Shown here one piece after another: positions 17,031-27,306 of a stretch of 64,000 nucleotides of DNA. A model generated the notes under the pieces. It had not been told where the DNA came from. It saw only the letters and a list, made by a program, of their open reading frames with translations, and searched no databases. Numbering within the stretch: position 1 is the first letter of the stretch; each line of letters starts with the position of its first letter. Origin of the DNA: Roseobacter sp. CCS2 (GTDB lineage Bacteria; Pseudomonadota; Alphaproteobacteria; Rhodobacterales; Rhodobacteraceae). Made by a program: the position numbers and the translations under genes. The stretch covers positions 851,646-915,645 of the forward strand of contig NZ_AAYB01000002.1 in assembly GCF_000169435.1 (NCBI RefSeq), read 5' to 3'.

Positions 17031-18542
17031 TTACAGGCCTAGCTTGGCCGAAACGATCTGGTTAACGGCCGCAGGGTTGGCCTTGCCACCCGTTGCCTTC
17101 ATCACCTGACCAACGAACCATCCGATTAATTTGGGGTTGGCTTGGGCCTTTTCAACCTGCGCAGGGTTGGCCGCAATGATTTCATCCACGGCTGTTTCAA
17201 TAGCGCCGGTGTCCGTGACCTGTTTCATGCCTTCGGTTTCAACAATCTCTGCCGGGTTACGGCCTGTCGTATAGCTGATCTCAAAAACATCTTTGGCAAT
17301 CTTGCCATTGATATCACCTGCTTTGATCAAGCCGATCAATTCACCCAATTGGGCGGCGGACACAGGGCTGTCTTCGATGCTGTGGTCCTCTTTCTTCAAG
17401 CGCCCAAACAGCTCATTGATCACCCAGTTCGCAGCCAGCTTACCGTCGCGGCCTTCGGCAACTTTTTCGAAATACGCGGCATTGACTACTTCGGCGGTCA
17501 AGACGGACGCGTCATAGTCTGACAGGCCAAAGTCGCTGATAAACCGCGCCTTTTTCTGGTCGGGCAATTCAGGCAAAGACGCTTTGATGTCGTCTACCCA
17601 AGCCTGCTCAATCTCCAGCGGCAGCAGATCAGGATCGGGGAAGTAGCGGTAATCATGCGCTTCTTCTTTGGATCGCATCGAACGGGTTTCGTTCTTGTCC
17701 GGGTCATAAAGCCGCGTTTCCTGCACGACCTCTCTACCGTCCTCGATCAAGGCGATCTGGCGGCGTGCCTCAAAATCAATTGCCATCTGAATGAACCGCA
17801 TGGAGTTCATGTTCTTGATTTCGCAACGGGTGCCAAGATGGCTGAAGTCTTGGGTTTCCCAATACTTCTCATAATCGCCAGGCTTGCACACCGACACGTT
17901 CACATCTGCCCGCAGGTTGCCATTTTGCATATTGCCATCGCATGTGCCCAGATAGCGCAGGATCTGGCGCAGTTTCAGCACATAGGCTGCGGCTTCCTCT
18001 GGCCCGCGAATGTCAGGGCGGCTTACAATCTCCATCAGGGCGACGCCGGTCCGGTTCAGGTCCACGAATGACATTGTGGGGTCCATGTCGTGAATGGATT
18101 TGCCCGCGTCCTGTTCAAGGTGGATGCGTTCGATGCGCACATTGCGCGCCTCACCATTGCCCATCTCGACAAGCACTTCGCCTTCGCCAACGATGGGGTG
18201 GTAAAGCTGCGAAATCTGATAGCCCTGCGGCAAATCAGGGTAGAAATAGTTTTTGCGATCAAAGGCAGAGAACAGGTTGATCTCAGCGTTCAGGCCCAGC
18301 CCGGTTTTCACCGCCTGCGCAACACAACCTTCGTTGATGACAGGCAGCATACCGGGCATGCCTGCATCCACAAAGGCCACGTTACTGTTGGGTTCTGCGC
18401 CAAAAAGGGTGGAGGCGCCAGAAAACAGCTTGGCATTGGTTGCCACCTGCGCATGCACCTCAAGGCCGATCACGAGCTCCCAGTCGCTGGTTGCACCGGC
18501 GATGGTTTTGGGGGCAGGGGCTGTATACTGGAGGTCAAGCAT
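17031..18542 (-). CDS. gatB: Asp-tRNA(Asn)/Glu-tRNA(Gln) amidotransferase subunit B
   Basis: GatB activates misacylated Glu-tRNA(Gln) or Asp-tRNA(Asn) as part of GatCAB. The N-terminus has [12 protein letters not shown], and the catalytic domain has [10 protein letters not shown] and the strongly conserved [21 protein letters not shown] stretches. The C-terminal YqeY-like tail binds tRNA ([20 protein letters not shown]). At 503 aa the length is normal. AAGGAAG lies 7 bases before the ATG. gatA and gatC are not adjacent. Confidence 0.98.
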   Translation of the reverse strand: MLDLQYTAPAPKTIAGATSDWELVIGLEVHAQVATNAKLFSGASTLFGAEPNSNVAFVDAGMPGMLPVINEGCVAQAVKTGLGLNAEINLFSAFDRKNYFYPDLPQGYQISQLYHPIVGEGEVLVEMGNGEARNVRIERIHLEQDAGKSIHDMDPTMSFVDLNRTGVALMEIVSRPDIRGPEEAAAYVLKLRQILRYLGTCDGNMQNGNLRADVNVSVCKPGDYEKYWETQDFSHLGTRCEIKNMNSMRFIQMAIDFEARRQIALIEDGREVVQETRLYDPDKNETRSMRSKEEAHDYRYFPDPDLLPLEIEQAWVDDIKASLPELPDQKKARFISDFGLSDYDASVLTAEVVNAAYFEKVAEGRDGKLAANWVINELFGRLKKEDHSIEDSPVSAAQLGELIGLIKAGDINGKIAKDVFEISYTTGRNPAEIVETEGMKQVTDTGAIETAVDEIIAANPAQVEKAQANPKLIGWFVGQVMKATGGKANPAAVNQIVSAKLGL

Positions 18543-18615
18543 GTGGCGCTTCCTTTGACTGCGTTGGCCTTCGTTTAAAAGAAGGGACCGTCAGCTTCAA
18601 GAGAACATGATTGTC

Positions 18616-19485
18616 CTATTCACCAATCGCTGGCCGCGCAAACGCCCGCGAGGTGGCAACAAGGTTCACGGTCGGCGCGTCTTTCCCACCCAAAGCCAGC
18701 GTCGCTTTGCGAAGCATGGCGATCCCGTCCTCAGGTTTGGTTGGGATCGAGGCGGCTGAAATCGGCTCTCCAACCGTAACTTTGAAAGGTTGTCGCGCCT
18801 TATTCAGCGTTTCATGAAACAGGGTGATATCGCGCAATGTTGGATGGATCAGATCGAACAGATAAAACAGAGCCGAATTTCGCGCCTGAATATTGACCGG
18901 GATGACCGGCAGATCGAACTTGCGTGCCAGCATCGCAGCAGAGGCCATCCAAGGGCGTTCATAAAGTCGCAGACCCCGGCGTTTGGCCAAACGGCCCGAA
19001 GGAAAGATCACACCAAGGCGACCGGTGTCAGTTGCCTTGCGCACATACATCATTGTCTCGCGCGCTTTGGCAAGGCTGCGCTGGTTTTTGCGCCACTCGA
19101 CCGGGGCGATCATGGTCTGCATCTGCGGAAAAATCCGTAGGATATCGCGATTGGCGAAGAAATATGCATCGGGTCGCGCTGCACTGATCAGCCCGTTCAG
19201 GATGATGCCGTCAGCGATCCCCGTTGGATGGTTCGCCACGATAAGCGCGGAACCATGTGCCGGGATATGCCCCAACCCATTGGCCTGCACCATCTTTGCC
19301 AACCGCAACGACATTGCCTGCATGATCAGGTCCGAAGGCGCATCTTTCAGCGCCTTGGCAATATCCACAGTGGTGTCATATCCCAACAGGCGATGCAGGC
19401 ACCTTTTGGCCAGTTGGGTTCCGGGCCGATCACTGTAAAGCCACGGCGCGCGTTCAGCGATCAGCGGGTCAATGCGATGTTCCAT
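18616..19485 (-). CDS. PlsC-like lysophospholipid acyltransferase
   Basis: A 289-aa glycerolipid acyltransferase of the LPLAT superfamily. The acyltransferase motif is NHPTGIADG, an H-x5-D variant rather than the classic H-x4-D. The motif IFPSGRLAKR corresponds to the substrate-binding FPEG block, and VIPVNIQARNS to the last block. The H-x5-D spacing resembles haemolysin/OlsA-type members that make ornithine lipids, but the substrate is not certain. The open frame extends to a TTG at 19551; the ATG at 19485 (MEHRIDPL) is preferred, without a strong ribosome site. Confidence 0.8.
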   Translation of the reverse strand: MEHRIDPLIAERAPWLYSDRPGTQLAKRCLHRLLGYDTTVDIAKALKDAPSDLIMQAMSLRLAKMVQANGLGHIPAHGSALIVANHPTGIADGIILNGLISAARPDAYFFANRDILRIFPQMQTMIAPVEWRKNQRSLAKARETMMYVRKATDTGRLGVIFPSGRLAKRRGLRLYERPWMASAAMLARKFDLPVIPVNIQARNSALFYLFDLIHPTLRDITLFHETLNKARQPFKVTVGEPISAASIPTKPEDGIAMLRKATLALGGKDAPTVNLVATSRAFARPAIGE

Positions 19486-19586
19486 GCGCAATGAATGCGC
19501 AGTCTTGTGTAACGGTTCCACGACAAAACGGTCACGGCCTTCTGGCGGCAAAAGCTTGCAAAAAACGCATAATTCTTAGGCAAGGA

Positions 19587-22139
19587 TTAGCCCAAAATGC
19601 GGGTCACGATCTCTTCCGTGTCTCGCGAAAGCCCGGGCGTTTTCGCAATACGGGTAAGGGCGGCCCGCATTTTTGTCTGGCGATCAGCATCATAGCGTTT
19701 CCAGGTATCAAATGCGGTCGTCATCCGGGCCGTGGTTTGCGGGTTCAGCGGATCCAGTTTGATCAGCCAATCAGCCAGCAGATCGTAAGCGGCATAAGGC
19801 GGATGATGAAAACCTGCCGTATTTGCCTTTAAACCGCCAAAAACAGCCCGGAACCGATTGGGGTTTTTGATGTCAAAGGCGGGGTGTTTGGTCAGACGGG
19901 CCGCAGTCGTTGCAGCCGCCTGTGGCGCAGCAAGGCTGACCTGCAAGGCAAACCATTTGTCCATGACCAGCCTGTCATGCTGCCATTGCGCTTCAAACGC
20001 TGCCAGTTCGTCCGCACCCTTTGAAATTTGAAGTAATGCGCGCAATGCGCCCAATTGCTGGGTCATATTGTCGGCACCCGCAAACTGTTGCGACGCCTGT
20101 TTGCCTGCGTCCAGTTTGCTGATCAGTGCCAGCACTGCGTTCCCCAAAGCGCGTTGTCCCGCAGGGCCTGCATCCGATGTATAAGGACCGGTGATGATCA
20201 TATCTGCATAAACGCGCGGCAGGGTATCTTGCAGATGTTGTGCGATATGCAGTTTCAGCGTCTCATGCGCCTGATTGATCACCGTGGGATCGGGCGTGTG
20301 GCTTGCGTCAAACAGCGTCTGCGCTGTGTCTTCCTCGCTCGGCAAGCGCAACACCAGCGCACGGAATGCCGGGTCGAGCGTATCATCCCGCAACACCGCC
20401 GCGATCCCATCCAAGAAGGCGGCGTCAGGCGTCGCGTCGTCACGCACCATGCGGACCAGTAAATCTTGCGCTAATGTGCGGCCTGCATCCCATCGGTTGA
20501 ACGGATCCGTGTCATGCGCCAGTAAAAAGGCACGCTGCGCGTTTGTCGTTTCATGAGATACGATCACGGGGGCCGAAAAGTTGCGCAAGATCGACGGTAC
20601 GGGTTTGCTAGACAGGCCATCAAAGGTGAAGGTTTGTTCTGCCTTTGTCATCTCTAGCACGGTTGTTGGCAGAACTTCCGTGCCATTTTCATGCAACAGG
20701 CCCACAGCAACAGGGATGACAAGCGGTTCTTTTTGGGTCTGACCGGGTGTCGCCGGGGTCTCTTGCCGCAGGTGCAATTGATAGATGCCATCCGCGTAGG
20801 TGTCACTTGACGTCAGGCGCGGTGTGCCCGCTTGCGAATACCATCTTTTGAATTGCGACAGGTCCCGCCCGGTCGTGTCCTCAAACACCTGCAGCCAGTC
20901 TTCAATCGTGGCGGCATCACCATCGTGTCGTGTAAAATAGAGGTCGAGCGCTTTGGCGTAAGCGTCATCACCTACCAAAAGCTTGAGCATTCCAATGACT
21001 TCGGCCCCCTTTTCATAGACCGTCGCGGTATAGAAATTGTTGATCTCGACAAAGCTTTCGGGTCTTACGGGATGCGCCAGGGGGCCACTGTCTTCGCGGA
21101 ATTGATAGGCCCGCAGGACCATTGCATCATCAATGCGTTTGACGGCATGGCTGCGCATATCGCCGGTGAATTGCTGGTCACGAAAAACGGTCAGCCCCTC
21201 TTTCAGGCATAGCTGAAACCAATCGCGGCACGTGATCCGGTTGCCGGTCCAATTGTGGAAGTATTCATGGGCGATGATCGCTTCGATCCGTTCAAAATCC
21301 GCATCAGTGGCGGTTTCTGGCGACGCAAGCACCGCAGAGGCATTAAAGATATTGAGCCCCTTATTTTCCATCGCACCTGCGTTAAAGTCGTCAACGGCCA
21401 CGATGTTAAAAAGATCAAGGTCGTATACGCGGCCATAAACCTTTTCGTCCCATGTCATGGACTTTTTCAGCGCCTCCATACCGAAGGCGCATTTTGCCTC
21501 ATCCCTGCCGGGGCGAACCCAGATATTCAGGTCAACATGGCGACCGGTTTGGGTGATAAATGTATCGGAATGGGCAACCAGATCGCCGGCAACCAACGCA
21601 AAAAGATAGGCGGGTTTGGGCCATGGGTCATGCCATTCCGCCCAACCAACACCTGACGCAGTGGGGTTACCGTTTGACAACAAGACAGGCAGGTCCGCTT
21701 CGATCCGCACTGTAAACACAGCCATCACATCGGGGCGGTCGGGGTAGAAGGTGATCTTGCGAAACCCTTCGGCCTCGCATTGGGTGCAATACATGCCGTT
21801 CGACATATAAAGACCTTCTAGGGCGGTATTGGTTGCGGGGCTAATCCCAACCTCGGCTTCAAAGACGAACGGGGCGTTGGGAACAGCGCATCGCAGACCA
21901 TCGCTGCTGATGTCCGGTCGGACCGTTTGCCCATCAATGGCGGCATTGATCAGTTTCAGATCATCGCCATGCAGAAAAAAATCTGTGTCCTTTGCATCCG
22001 GGTTTGGCCGAAACGTGATGCGCGATATCACGCGCGTATCCGTGGCCCCCAATTTGAACGTCAGGTGCACCTCGTCGACCAGATAGGCAGGCGGTGTGTA
22101 GTCGGACAGGTAAATCGTTTGCGGGGCTGCGTCTTTCAT
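19587..22139 (-). CDS. pepN: Aminopeptidase N (M1)
   Basis: Zinc aminopeptidase of the M1 family with broad N-terminal specificity, cytoplasmic. The exopeptidase motif GAMEN is at 255-259, and the zinc site is HEYFH at 291-295 with the third ligand Glu314 (LKEGLTVFRDQQF). The 850-aa length and absence of a signal peptide match the E. coli-type PepN. The C-terminal half is the helical domain that caps the active site. AAGGA lies before the ATG. It is divergent from the DUF2256 gene. Confidence 0.97.
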   Translation of the reverse strand: MKDAAPQTIYLSDYTPPAYLVDEVHLTFKLGATDTRVISRITFRPNPDAKDTDFFLHGDDLKLINAAIDGQTVRPDISSDGLRCAVPNAPFVFEAEVGISPATNTALEGLYMSNGMYCTQCEAEGFRKITFYPDRPDVMAVFTVRIEADLPVLLSNGNPTASGVGWAEWHDPWPKPAYLFALVAGDLVAHSDTFITQTGRHVDLNIWVRPGRDEAKCAFGMEALKKSMTWDEKVYGRVYDLDLFNIVAVDDFNAGAMENKGLNIFNASAVLASPETATDADFERIEAIIAHEYFHNWTGNRITCRDWFQLCLKEGLTVFRDQQFTGDMRSHAVKRIDDAMVLRAYQFREDSGPLAHPVRPESFVEINNFYTATVYEKGAEVIGMLKLLVGDDAYAKALDLYFTRHDGDAATIEDWLQVFEDTTGRDLSQFKRWYSQAGTPRLTSSDTYADGIYQLHLRQETPATPGQTQKEPLVIPVAVGLLHENGTEVLPTTVLEMTKAEQTFTFDGLSSKPVPSILRNFSAPVIVSHETTNAQRAFLLAHDTDPFNRWDAGRTLAQDLLVRMVRDDATPDAAFLDGIAAVLRDDTLDPAFRALVLRLPSEEDTAQTLFDASHTPDPTVINQAHETLKLHIAQHLQDTLPRVYADMIITGPYTSDAGPAGQRALGNAVLALISKLDAGKQASQQFAGADNMTQQLGALRALLQISKGADELAAFEAQWQHDRLVMDKWFALQVSLAAPQAAATTAARLTKHPAFDIKNPNRFRAVFGGLKANTAGFHHPPYAAYDLLADWLIKLDPLNPQTTARMTTAFDTWKRYDADRQTKMRAALTRIAKTPGLSRDTEEIVTRILG

Positions 22140-22266
22140 AAGGCGATCCTTGGTTGGTTATAGATAAGGTAAGACGCGCTTTGGCGATGTGCCACTATCA
22201 TTCGACCGGGTGCTGAAATCTTATAAAGTTTTTGAAAAACGCTGTCTCCGCTACATTTAAGGACGT

Positions 22267-22413
22267 ATGCCCAAGATGCGTCGCAAAGCTGATCTGCCTC
22301 AAAAGACCTGTGCCACCTGTGGCCGTCCTTTCACATGGCGCAAGAAGTGGGCCAAAGTCTGGGATGAAGTGCGTTATTGCTCGGACCGCTGTAAATCGCA
22401 GCGCAACGCATAG
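22267..22413 (+). CDS. DUF2256 small zinc-ribbon protein
   Basis: A 48-aa protein, [10 protein letters not shown]... to CKSQRNA. It has CATCGRPF and a second Cys pair in YCSDRC, spaced as in the DUF2256 family, a basic zinc-ribbon-like domain often found near photolyase/cryptochrome-type genes. Here a photolyase-like gene is about 4 kb downstream. Many Lys/Arg/Trp residues ([10 protein letters not shown]) suggest nucleic-acid binding. The ATG follows TTTAAGGACGT. Function of the family is unknown. Confidence 0.88.
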   Translation: MPKMRRKADLPQKTCATCGRPFTWRKKWAKVWDEVRYCSDRCKSQRNA

Positions 22414-22538
22414 CCGACGAACCAAAGCACAACAAATCCGGCAGAGCCGAGTTGCCTATCGGAAATTTTCGCACTACCTCGTTTGCGAGCGCGGCAATCG
22501 TGTGCCGCGGTATGCAGAAATTCAGGAAAGGGTGTGTC

Positions 22539-24686
22539 ATGACAGATCGCATTGAAAAGCAAGGTTTGAAGGTCGCAAAAGAACTTGCAGATTTCATTGA
22601 TACCCGGGCCTTGGATGGGACCGGGATTGACAGCGATACGTTCTGGACCGGCTTTGCCGATCTTGTCACCCAGATAACCCCCCGCAATCGCGCGGCCCTT
22701 GCCACACGTGAAGAGATGCAGTCGATGATAGACGCGTGGCATGTGGAACGCCGCGGTCAGGCGCTGGACCGGACAGCCTACGAGGCGTTTCTGCGCGAGA
22801 TTGGCTATCTTGTGCCTGAAAGCGACGATTTTACCATCGACACGACAAACGTTGACCCCGAAATCGCGACGGTCCCTGGCCCGCAGTTGGTTGTGCCGAT
22901 CACCAATGCGCGTTTTGCGCTGAATGCGGCAAACGCACGTTGGGGCAGCCTTTACGATGCCTTCTATGGCACCGATGCGATGGGCGAACTGCCGCCAAAG
23001 GGCGGCTATGATCGTGGTCACGGATCGCGTGTTGTGGCACGTGCGCGGGTATTCCTTGACGAGGCGTTTCCGATCGAAGGAACCAGCCATGCGGATGTGT
23101 CCCGCTACTACGTCCATGATGGTGCGCTGCTTATTGATGATCAGCCTTTGCGCCAACCAGAAAAATTCGCGGGCTACCGTGGCAATCCCAAAGCACCCGA
23201 TGCGGTCCTTCTGCGCAACAACGGATTGCATGTGGAATTGGTCTTTGATCGTGCGCATCCCATCGGCAGCCGTGATCAGGCGTTGCTGGCGGATGTGCGT
23301 CTTGAAAGTGCTGTATCGGCTATCATGGATTGCGAAGACAGTGTCGCCTGCGTGGATGCTGAGGACAAGGTCGCAGCCTACGAAAACTGGTTGGGCCTGA
23401 TGCAGGGCAACCTGACGTCCGCGTTTCAAAAGGGCGGGCAAACAGTGACCCGTCGTTTGGCCGACGATATCACTTATGTTGCACCCGACGGCAGTGATCT
23501 GACGTTGAAGGGCCGTGCGCTGTTGTGGATCCGCAACGTGGGTCATTTGATGACGAACCCGGCGATCCTTGATGCCAACGGTGATGAGGTGTTCGAGGGG
23601 CTGATGGACGCGATGATCACAGTGCTGATCGCCATGCATGATCTTAAACGTGATGGTGGCAATTCCGCGCTTAGGTCAATTTATGTGGTCAAACCAAAGA
23701 TGCATGGCCCTGATGAGGTCGCCCTGACAAGCGATATCTTCGCCATGGTCGAGGATGCGCTGGGTTTGCCTCGCAACACTGTCAAAATCGGTATTATGGA
23801 TGAAGAGCGGCGCACGACCGTGAACCTTAAGGAATGTATCCGCGCGGCAAAATCGCGGGTGGCCTTTATCAATACCGGGTTTCTGGACCGGACAGGTGAT
23901 GAAATCCACACCTCAATGGAGGCAGGACCATTCAGCCGTAAGGATTTCATCAAGCGCAAGCAGTGGATTGGCGCTTACGAGGATCAGAACGTAGACATCG
24001 GGCTTGAGTGTGGTTTTTCCGGCAAAGCCCAGATCGGCAAGGGCATGTGGGCGATGCCGGACATGATGGCAGCGATGCTGGAACAGAAAATCGGCCACCC
24101 GCAGTCAGGTGCAAATTGCGCTTGGGTGCCCAGCCCGACAGCGGCAACGTTGCATGCGCTGCATTACCACAAGGTTGATGTGATGGCGGTGCAGGCCAAG
24201 CTGCTTAAAGGCGGGCGGCGCGCCTATGTGTCATCAATCTTGGATATTCCACTGGCCCAATATCAGCGCTGGACGGATGCGCAAAAGATCAAAGAGGTCG
24301 AAAACAACGCCCAGGGTATTCTTGGCTACGTGGTGCGCTGGATTGACCAAGGTGTTGGCTGTTCAAAGGTGCCGGACATCAACGATGTCGGCCTGATGGA
24401 AGACCGCGCCACCTGCCGGATTTCCAGCCAAGCGCTGGCCAATTGGCTGCACCATGAAGTCGTCAGCGAAGAACAGGTGATGGACGCCATGCGCAAAATG
24501 GCCGCTGTTGTGGACGCACAAAACGCGCATGATCCATCCTATCGCCCTATGGCACCTGATTTCACCGGCATCGCATTTCAGGCAGCCTGCGATCTGGTGT
24601 TCAAGGGCCGCATTCAACCGTCTGGGTATACAGAACCTGTCTTGCATCAGCGCCGGTTGGAGTTGAAAGCGCAGCGCAATCACTAA
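22539..24686 (+). CDS. glcB: Malate synthase G
   Basis: Condenses glyoxylate with acetyl-CoA to malate in the glyoxylate bypass and glycolate use. The 715-aa size and sequence fit isoform G (monomeric, AceB is shorter). Key blocks are [28 protein letters not shown] and [11 protein letters not shown] with the catalytic Arg/Glu region, then [13 protein letters not shown]. The frame opens at 22452, but AGGAAAGGG precedes the ATG at 22539 ([12 protein letters not shown]). It is followed after 21 bases by a GlcG-like gene, a pair seen in glycolate loci. Confidence 0.97.
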   Translation: MTDRIEKQGLKVAKELADFIDTRALDGTGIDSDTFWTGFADLVTQITPRNRAALATREEMQSMIDAWHVERRGQALDRTAYEAFLREIGYLVPESDDFTIDTTNVDPEIATVPGPQLVVPITNARFALNAANARWGSLYDAFYGTDAMGELPPKGGYDRGHGSRVVARARVFLDEAFPIEGTSHADVSRYYVHDGALLIDDQPLRQPEKFAGYRGNPKAPDAVLLRNNGLHVELVFDRAHPIGSRDQALLADVRLESAVSAIMDCEDSVACVDAEDKVAAYENWLGLMQGNLTSAFQKGGQTVTRRLADDITYVAPDGSDLTLKGRALLWIRNVGHLMTNPAILDANGDEVFEGLMDAMITVLIAMHDLKRDGGNSALRSIYVVKPKMHGPDEVALTSDIFAMVEDALGLPRNTVKIGIMDEERRTTVNLKECIRAAKSRVAFINTGFLDRTGDEIHTSMEAGPFSRKDFIKRKQWIGAYEDQNVDIGLECGFSGKAQIGKGMWAMPDMMAAMLEQKIGHPQSGANCAWVPSPTAATLHALHYHKVDVMAVQAKLLKGGRRAYVSSILDIPLAQYQRWTDAQKIKEVENNAQGILGYVVRWIDQGVGCSKVPDINDVGLMEDRATCRISSQALANWLHHEVVSEEQVMDAMRKMAAVVDAQNAHDPSYRPMAPDFTGIAFQAACDLVFKGRIQPSGYTEPVLHQRRLELKAQRNH

Positions 24687-24707
24687 CGTCCGAAGGGAGA
24701 GACACGC

Positions 24708-25136
24708 ATGGCTGAAATCTCAGCAAACAAAGCCCGCACGATTATTCGCAAGACATTGGCGAAAGGCGATGAGATGGGGTTCAAGCCCCTGTCAGTGGTG
24801 ATTTTGGATGCCGGCGGGCACGTGAAGGCGTTTGAGCGATCAGACGGCGCCGCACCGGGCCGCTTTGCCATTGCACATGGCAAGGCCTATGGGTCAATCA
24901 TGCTGGGCATGGCCGGTACAGCGCAGATGGCGCGAGCCGAAAGCCAAGCCTATTTTATGGCGGCTGTTAACGGCGTCTACGGTGGTCAGGTTGTCCCTGT
25001 GCCGGGTGGCGTCTTGGTTCATGACAAGCGCGGCAATGTGATCGGGGCGGTTGGTGTGACAGGCGATACATCCGAAAATGATGTGATTGCAGCCATAGCC
25101 GGGATCGAGGCCGCTGGTTTGACGGGCGAATCCTGA
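24708..25136 (+). CDS. GlcG/HbpS-like haem-degrading family protein
   Basis: A 142-aa DUF336 (GlcG/HbpS) protein. Conserved parts are SVVILDAGGHVKAFERSDGA near 30-45, FMAAVNGVYGGQVVPVPGG, and the final GAVGVTGDTSENDV. The family includes HbpS (haem binding) and GlcG from glycolate operons, whose exact role is unsettled. There is no signal peptide. AGGGAGAGA precedes the ATG. Position 21 bases after glcB makes co-transcription and a link to glyoxylate metabolism likely. Confidence 0.88.
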   Translation: MAEISANKARTIIRKTLAKGDEMGFKPLSVVILDAGGHVKAFERSDGAAPGRFAIAHGKAYGSIMLGMAGTAQMARAESQAYFMAAVNGVYGGQVVPVPGGVLVHDKRGNVIGAVGVTGDTSENDVIAAIAGIEAAGLTGES

Positions 25137-25143
25137 CGAAAAA

Positions 25144-25176
25144 GCGCATATGCCGGTCAAAAACGGGCATGTGCGC
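25144..25176 (+). terminator. Hairpin after the GlcG-like gene
   Basis: An 11-bp stem with one G-U pair (GCGCATATGCC / GGCATGTGCGC) encloses an A-rich loop, starting 8 bases after the stop. The T-tract is poor (CTTGGTT), so termination efficiency is uncertain. Confidence 0.45.
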
Positions 25177-25262
25177 CTTGGTTGGCACGGTTGCGCGCCA
25201 CACTGCCTTTAAAACATCCATTTTGGGCGCTAGGTAAGGTGAAACCGTAAAAAGGATCACTG

Positions 25263-26030
25263 ATGGCACGCCCTGTTGTTGGCATTATTTCAAATTCTCA
25301 TCTGATCAACGAGGAATACCTGGTGCAAGGTGCTGGCGCGATGAACGTAAATGCGCTTTCCAATGTTTCTGATGTTGCGCCATTGATCATTCCCTCGGAC
25401 CCGGACGTGCATCGGGTTGAAGAACTGATGACCCACTGCGATGGTTTTTTCTTCCCCGGCGGTCGTCCCAATGTGCATCCCGAAGAATACGGCGAAGAAG
25501 AAACCGAAGCGCACGGCACGTTCGAACGTAATCGCGACCGTATAACCTTGCCGTTGATCCGTGCCTGTGTGGCCCGTGGGCAGCCGGTGATGGGTGTCTG
25601 CCTTGGGTTTCAGGAAATGAATGTCGCGATGGGTGGCACGCTTTACCCCGAAATTCGCGATTTGCCGGGGCGTGATAACCACCGCATGCCCCCAGATGGG
25701 ACGTTGGAAGAAAAATTTGAATTGCGCCACGAAGTGACACTGACCGAAGGCGGCCCATTTCACCGCCTGTTTGGCAGTGATAAAGTGATGACCAACACGC
25801 TGCATGGGCAAGGCATCAAACAACCCGGTCCACGGATTGTTATTGACGGCCACGCGCCTGATGGCACGCCAGAGGCGATTTATGTGAAAGATGCGCCAGG
25901 TTTCACCCTGTCAGTCCAATGGCACCCTGAATGGAACGCCGAAGCGGACCCTGTATCGCGCCCCTTGTTCGAAGGTTTCGGCGAAGCATGCCGCAACTGG
26001 GCCGCGCGTGGTTTGCGCAAAACCGGATAA
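25263..26030 (+). CDS. PuuD-like gamma-glutamyl amidase (peptidase C26)
   Basis: Class-I glutamine-amidotransferase fold hydrolase of the gamma-glutamyl-GABA hydrolase type. The nucleophile is Cys113 in GVCLGFQEMN; His221 and Glu223 in WHPEWN complete the triad. FFFPGGRPNVHPEEYG is the family's oxyanion block. At 255 aa the size is normal. In E. coli the enzyme releases GABA in putrescine breakdown, but no other put genes are nearby, so the substrate here is unknown. AAAAAGGATC precedes the ATG. Confidence 0.9.
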   Translation: MARPVVGIISNSHLINEEYLVQGAGAMNVNALSNVSDVAPLIIPSDPDVHRVEELMTHCDGFFFPGGRPNVHPEEYGEEETEAHGTFERNRDRITLPLIRACVARGQPVMGVCLGFQEMNVAMGGTLYPEIRDLPGRDNHRMPPDGTLEEKFELRHEVTLTEGGPFHRLFGSDKVMTNTLHGQGIKQPGPRIVIDGHAPDGTPEAIYVKDAPGFTLSVQWHPEWNAEADPVSRPLFEGFGEACRNWAARGLRKTG

Positions 26031-26040
26031 CGTTCCGGGC

Positions 26041-27201
26041 CTATACCGCGTGGTTTTGCACCTGTCCCAGCAGTTTCGGTATCTTGTCCTTGAACCGAAA
26101 GAACCCGTGAGTCGCATGCGGCCAAGCGGACATATCGTAGGGGCGGATGATTTGTGCAAGCGGCGCGCCTTGCAACGCATCGCGTGTCGGACCGGCCGGC
26201 AGATACGATGTAACAACCTGCTCTAGATCATGCGATTGCATCCATGTGTTCAAGGCGTCGGGCGCGCATTCTGTCATTGGCCCTAACTGTTCTTCAAAGC
26301 GGGCGGCACAATCTGACAGCGCGCTTGTCACAAAACCCGAAACTGGATCGCTGACGGCCAGTGGGCTGCGCGCTGGGGTGGTTTGGACAATCGCGGTGGC
26401 GCTGGGCTTTACCTGATCAAGCAGCCAGCCGGGCGACAGATCATCTTCGGTGATCAACAGACCCGTCCGCAGGTTTGGGTCAATCGTGTCAGTGATAGGC
26501 AAAGGCCCGCGCGCAGGGTGTGGGGCACCGTCCAGCGGGGCAGCAAATGTGGCCAAACCCGTTGGATGGAACCGCCCTTCGGTGTATTTTGTAATGTTGT
26601 CCGGCCGGGCCAGATAGGTTTTGCCGATGGTCTGAAGCCCACCGACCCAGCGCCATGACAGCGTGTTTGACGCAGCATCGCCATCCAGCAAATGCCGCAT
26701 GAAAAAATCAGCCCCCAAGGTCCATGGCAGGCGCAGCGTGAAAATCCAGATTGACGCAAACCACATGCGGGCATGATTATGCAGATAGCCAGTGTCGGCC
26801 AGTTGCTTGGCCCAATGGTCAAAGCAGTCAATGCCGGTGTCACCTTTGCAAGCCGCCTCCCATTCTTGTCGCAAACCGCTTTCGGTCTGGACCCGGTTCA
26901 GCGCGGCCTGCAAGTCTGACCTATACATCGCCCAGACACTGGGCCGCATTTCCAACCAGCCTTTCCAATAGGTCCGCCAATAAACCTCTTGGATAAACTT
27001 CTCTGCCGTTTGCGGGCTGTGGCGGGCAAGGGTGGCTTTCAGCACATCCTCTTCGGTGATGATCCGGTGGCGAATATAGGGCGACAGGGCAGATACATGC
27101 GCCAGATTGTCATAGTTGCGCTTGCTGGCATAGTCGCGCCCAGCATGCGGGACAAAGGCGGCGAGCCGTTCAAGGCCGGCGGTATAGGTAGGTTCAAACA
27201 T
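26041..27201 (-). CDS. Photolyase-like protein with N-terminal FAD domain
   Basis: A 386-aa protein. Residues about 15-225 match the FAD-binding domain of photolyases and cryptochromes: RDYASKRNYD, ALSPYIRHRIIT, FIQEVYWRTYWKGWLE, DTGYLHNHARMWFASIW and ASNTLSWRWVGGLQ, then GKTYLARPDNI. The alpha/beta antenna domain that normally precedes it is missing. The last 150 residues (GLLITEDDLSP to GFFRFKDKIPKLL) are not a known photolyase part and could be a degenerate or relocated alpha/beta domain. Whether it repairs DNA or senses light is unknown. It is convergent with the PuuD-like gene (10 bases apart). Confidence 0.85.
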   Translation of the reverse strand: MFEPTYTAGLERLAAFVPHAGRDYASKRNYDNLAHVSALSPYIRHRIITEEDVLKATLARHSPQTAEKFIQEVYWRTYWKGWLEMRPSVWAMYRSDLQAALNRVQTESGLRQEWEAACKGDTGIDCFDHWAKQLADTGYLHNHARMWFASIWIFTLRLPWTLGADFFMRHLLDGDAASNTLSWRWVGGLQTIGKTYLARPDNITKYTEGRFHPTGLATFAAPLDGAPHPARGPLPITDTIDPNLRTGLLITEDDLSPGWLLDQVKPSATAIVQTTPARSPLAVSDPVSGFVTSALSDCAARFEEQLGPMTECAPDALNTWMQSHDLEQVVTSYLPAGPTRDALQGAPLAQIIRPYDMSAWPHATHGFFRFKDKIPKLLGQVQNHAV

Positions 27202-27306
27202 AAGGGTTGAGCTAATTCAGCGACACGGGCTTTCAAGCGACAGTTCGGTCCAATTCTGGACGCGCTGTTCTTGACACTGGCGGATGGTCAAGACAACGCT
27301 GACACC

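Noticed and set aside
22232..22555. 107-aa plus-strand ORF overlapping the DUF2256 gene
   Set aside because: The DUF2256 frame inside it has two Cys pairs and a recognised family; the longer ORF is a shadow.
22374..23639. 421-aa minus-strand ORF opposite glcB
   Set aside because: Antisense shadow of malate synthase; His/Arg-rich composition without any recognised domain.
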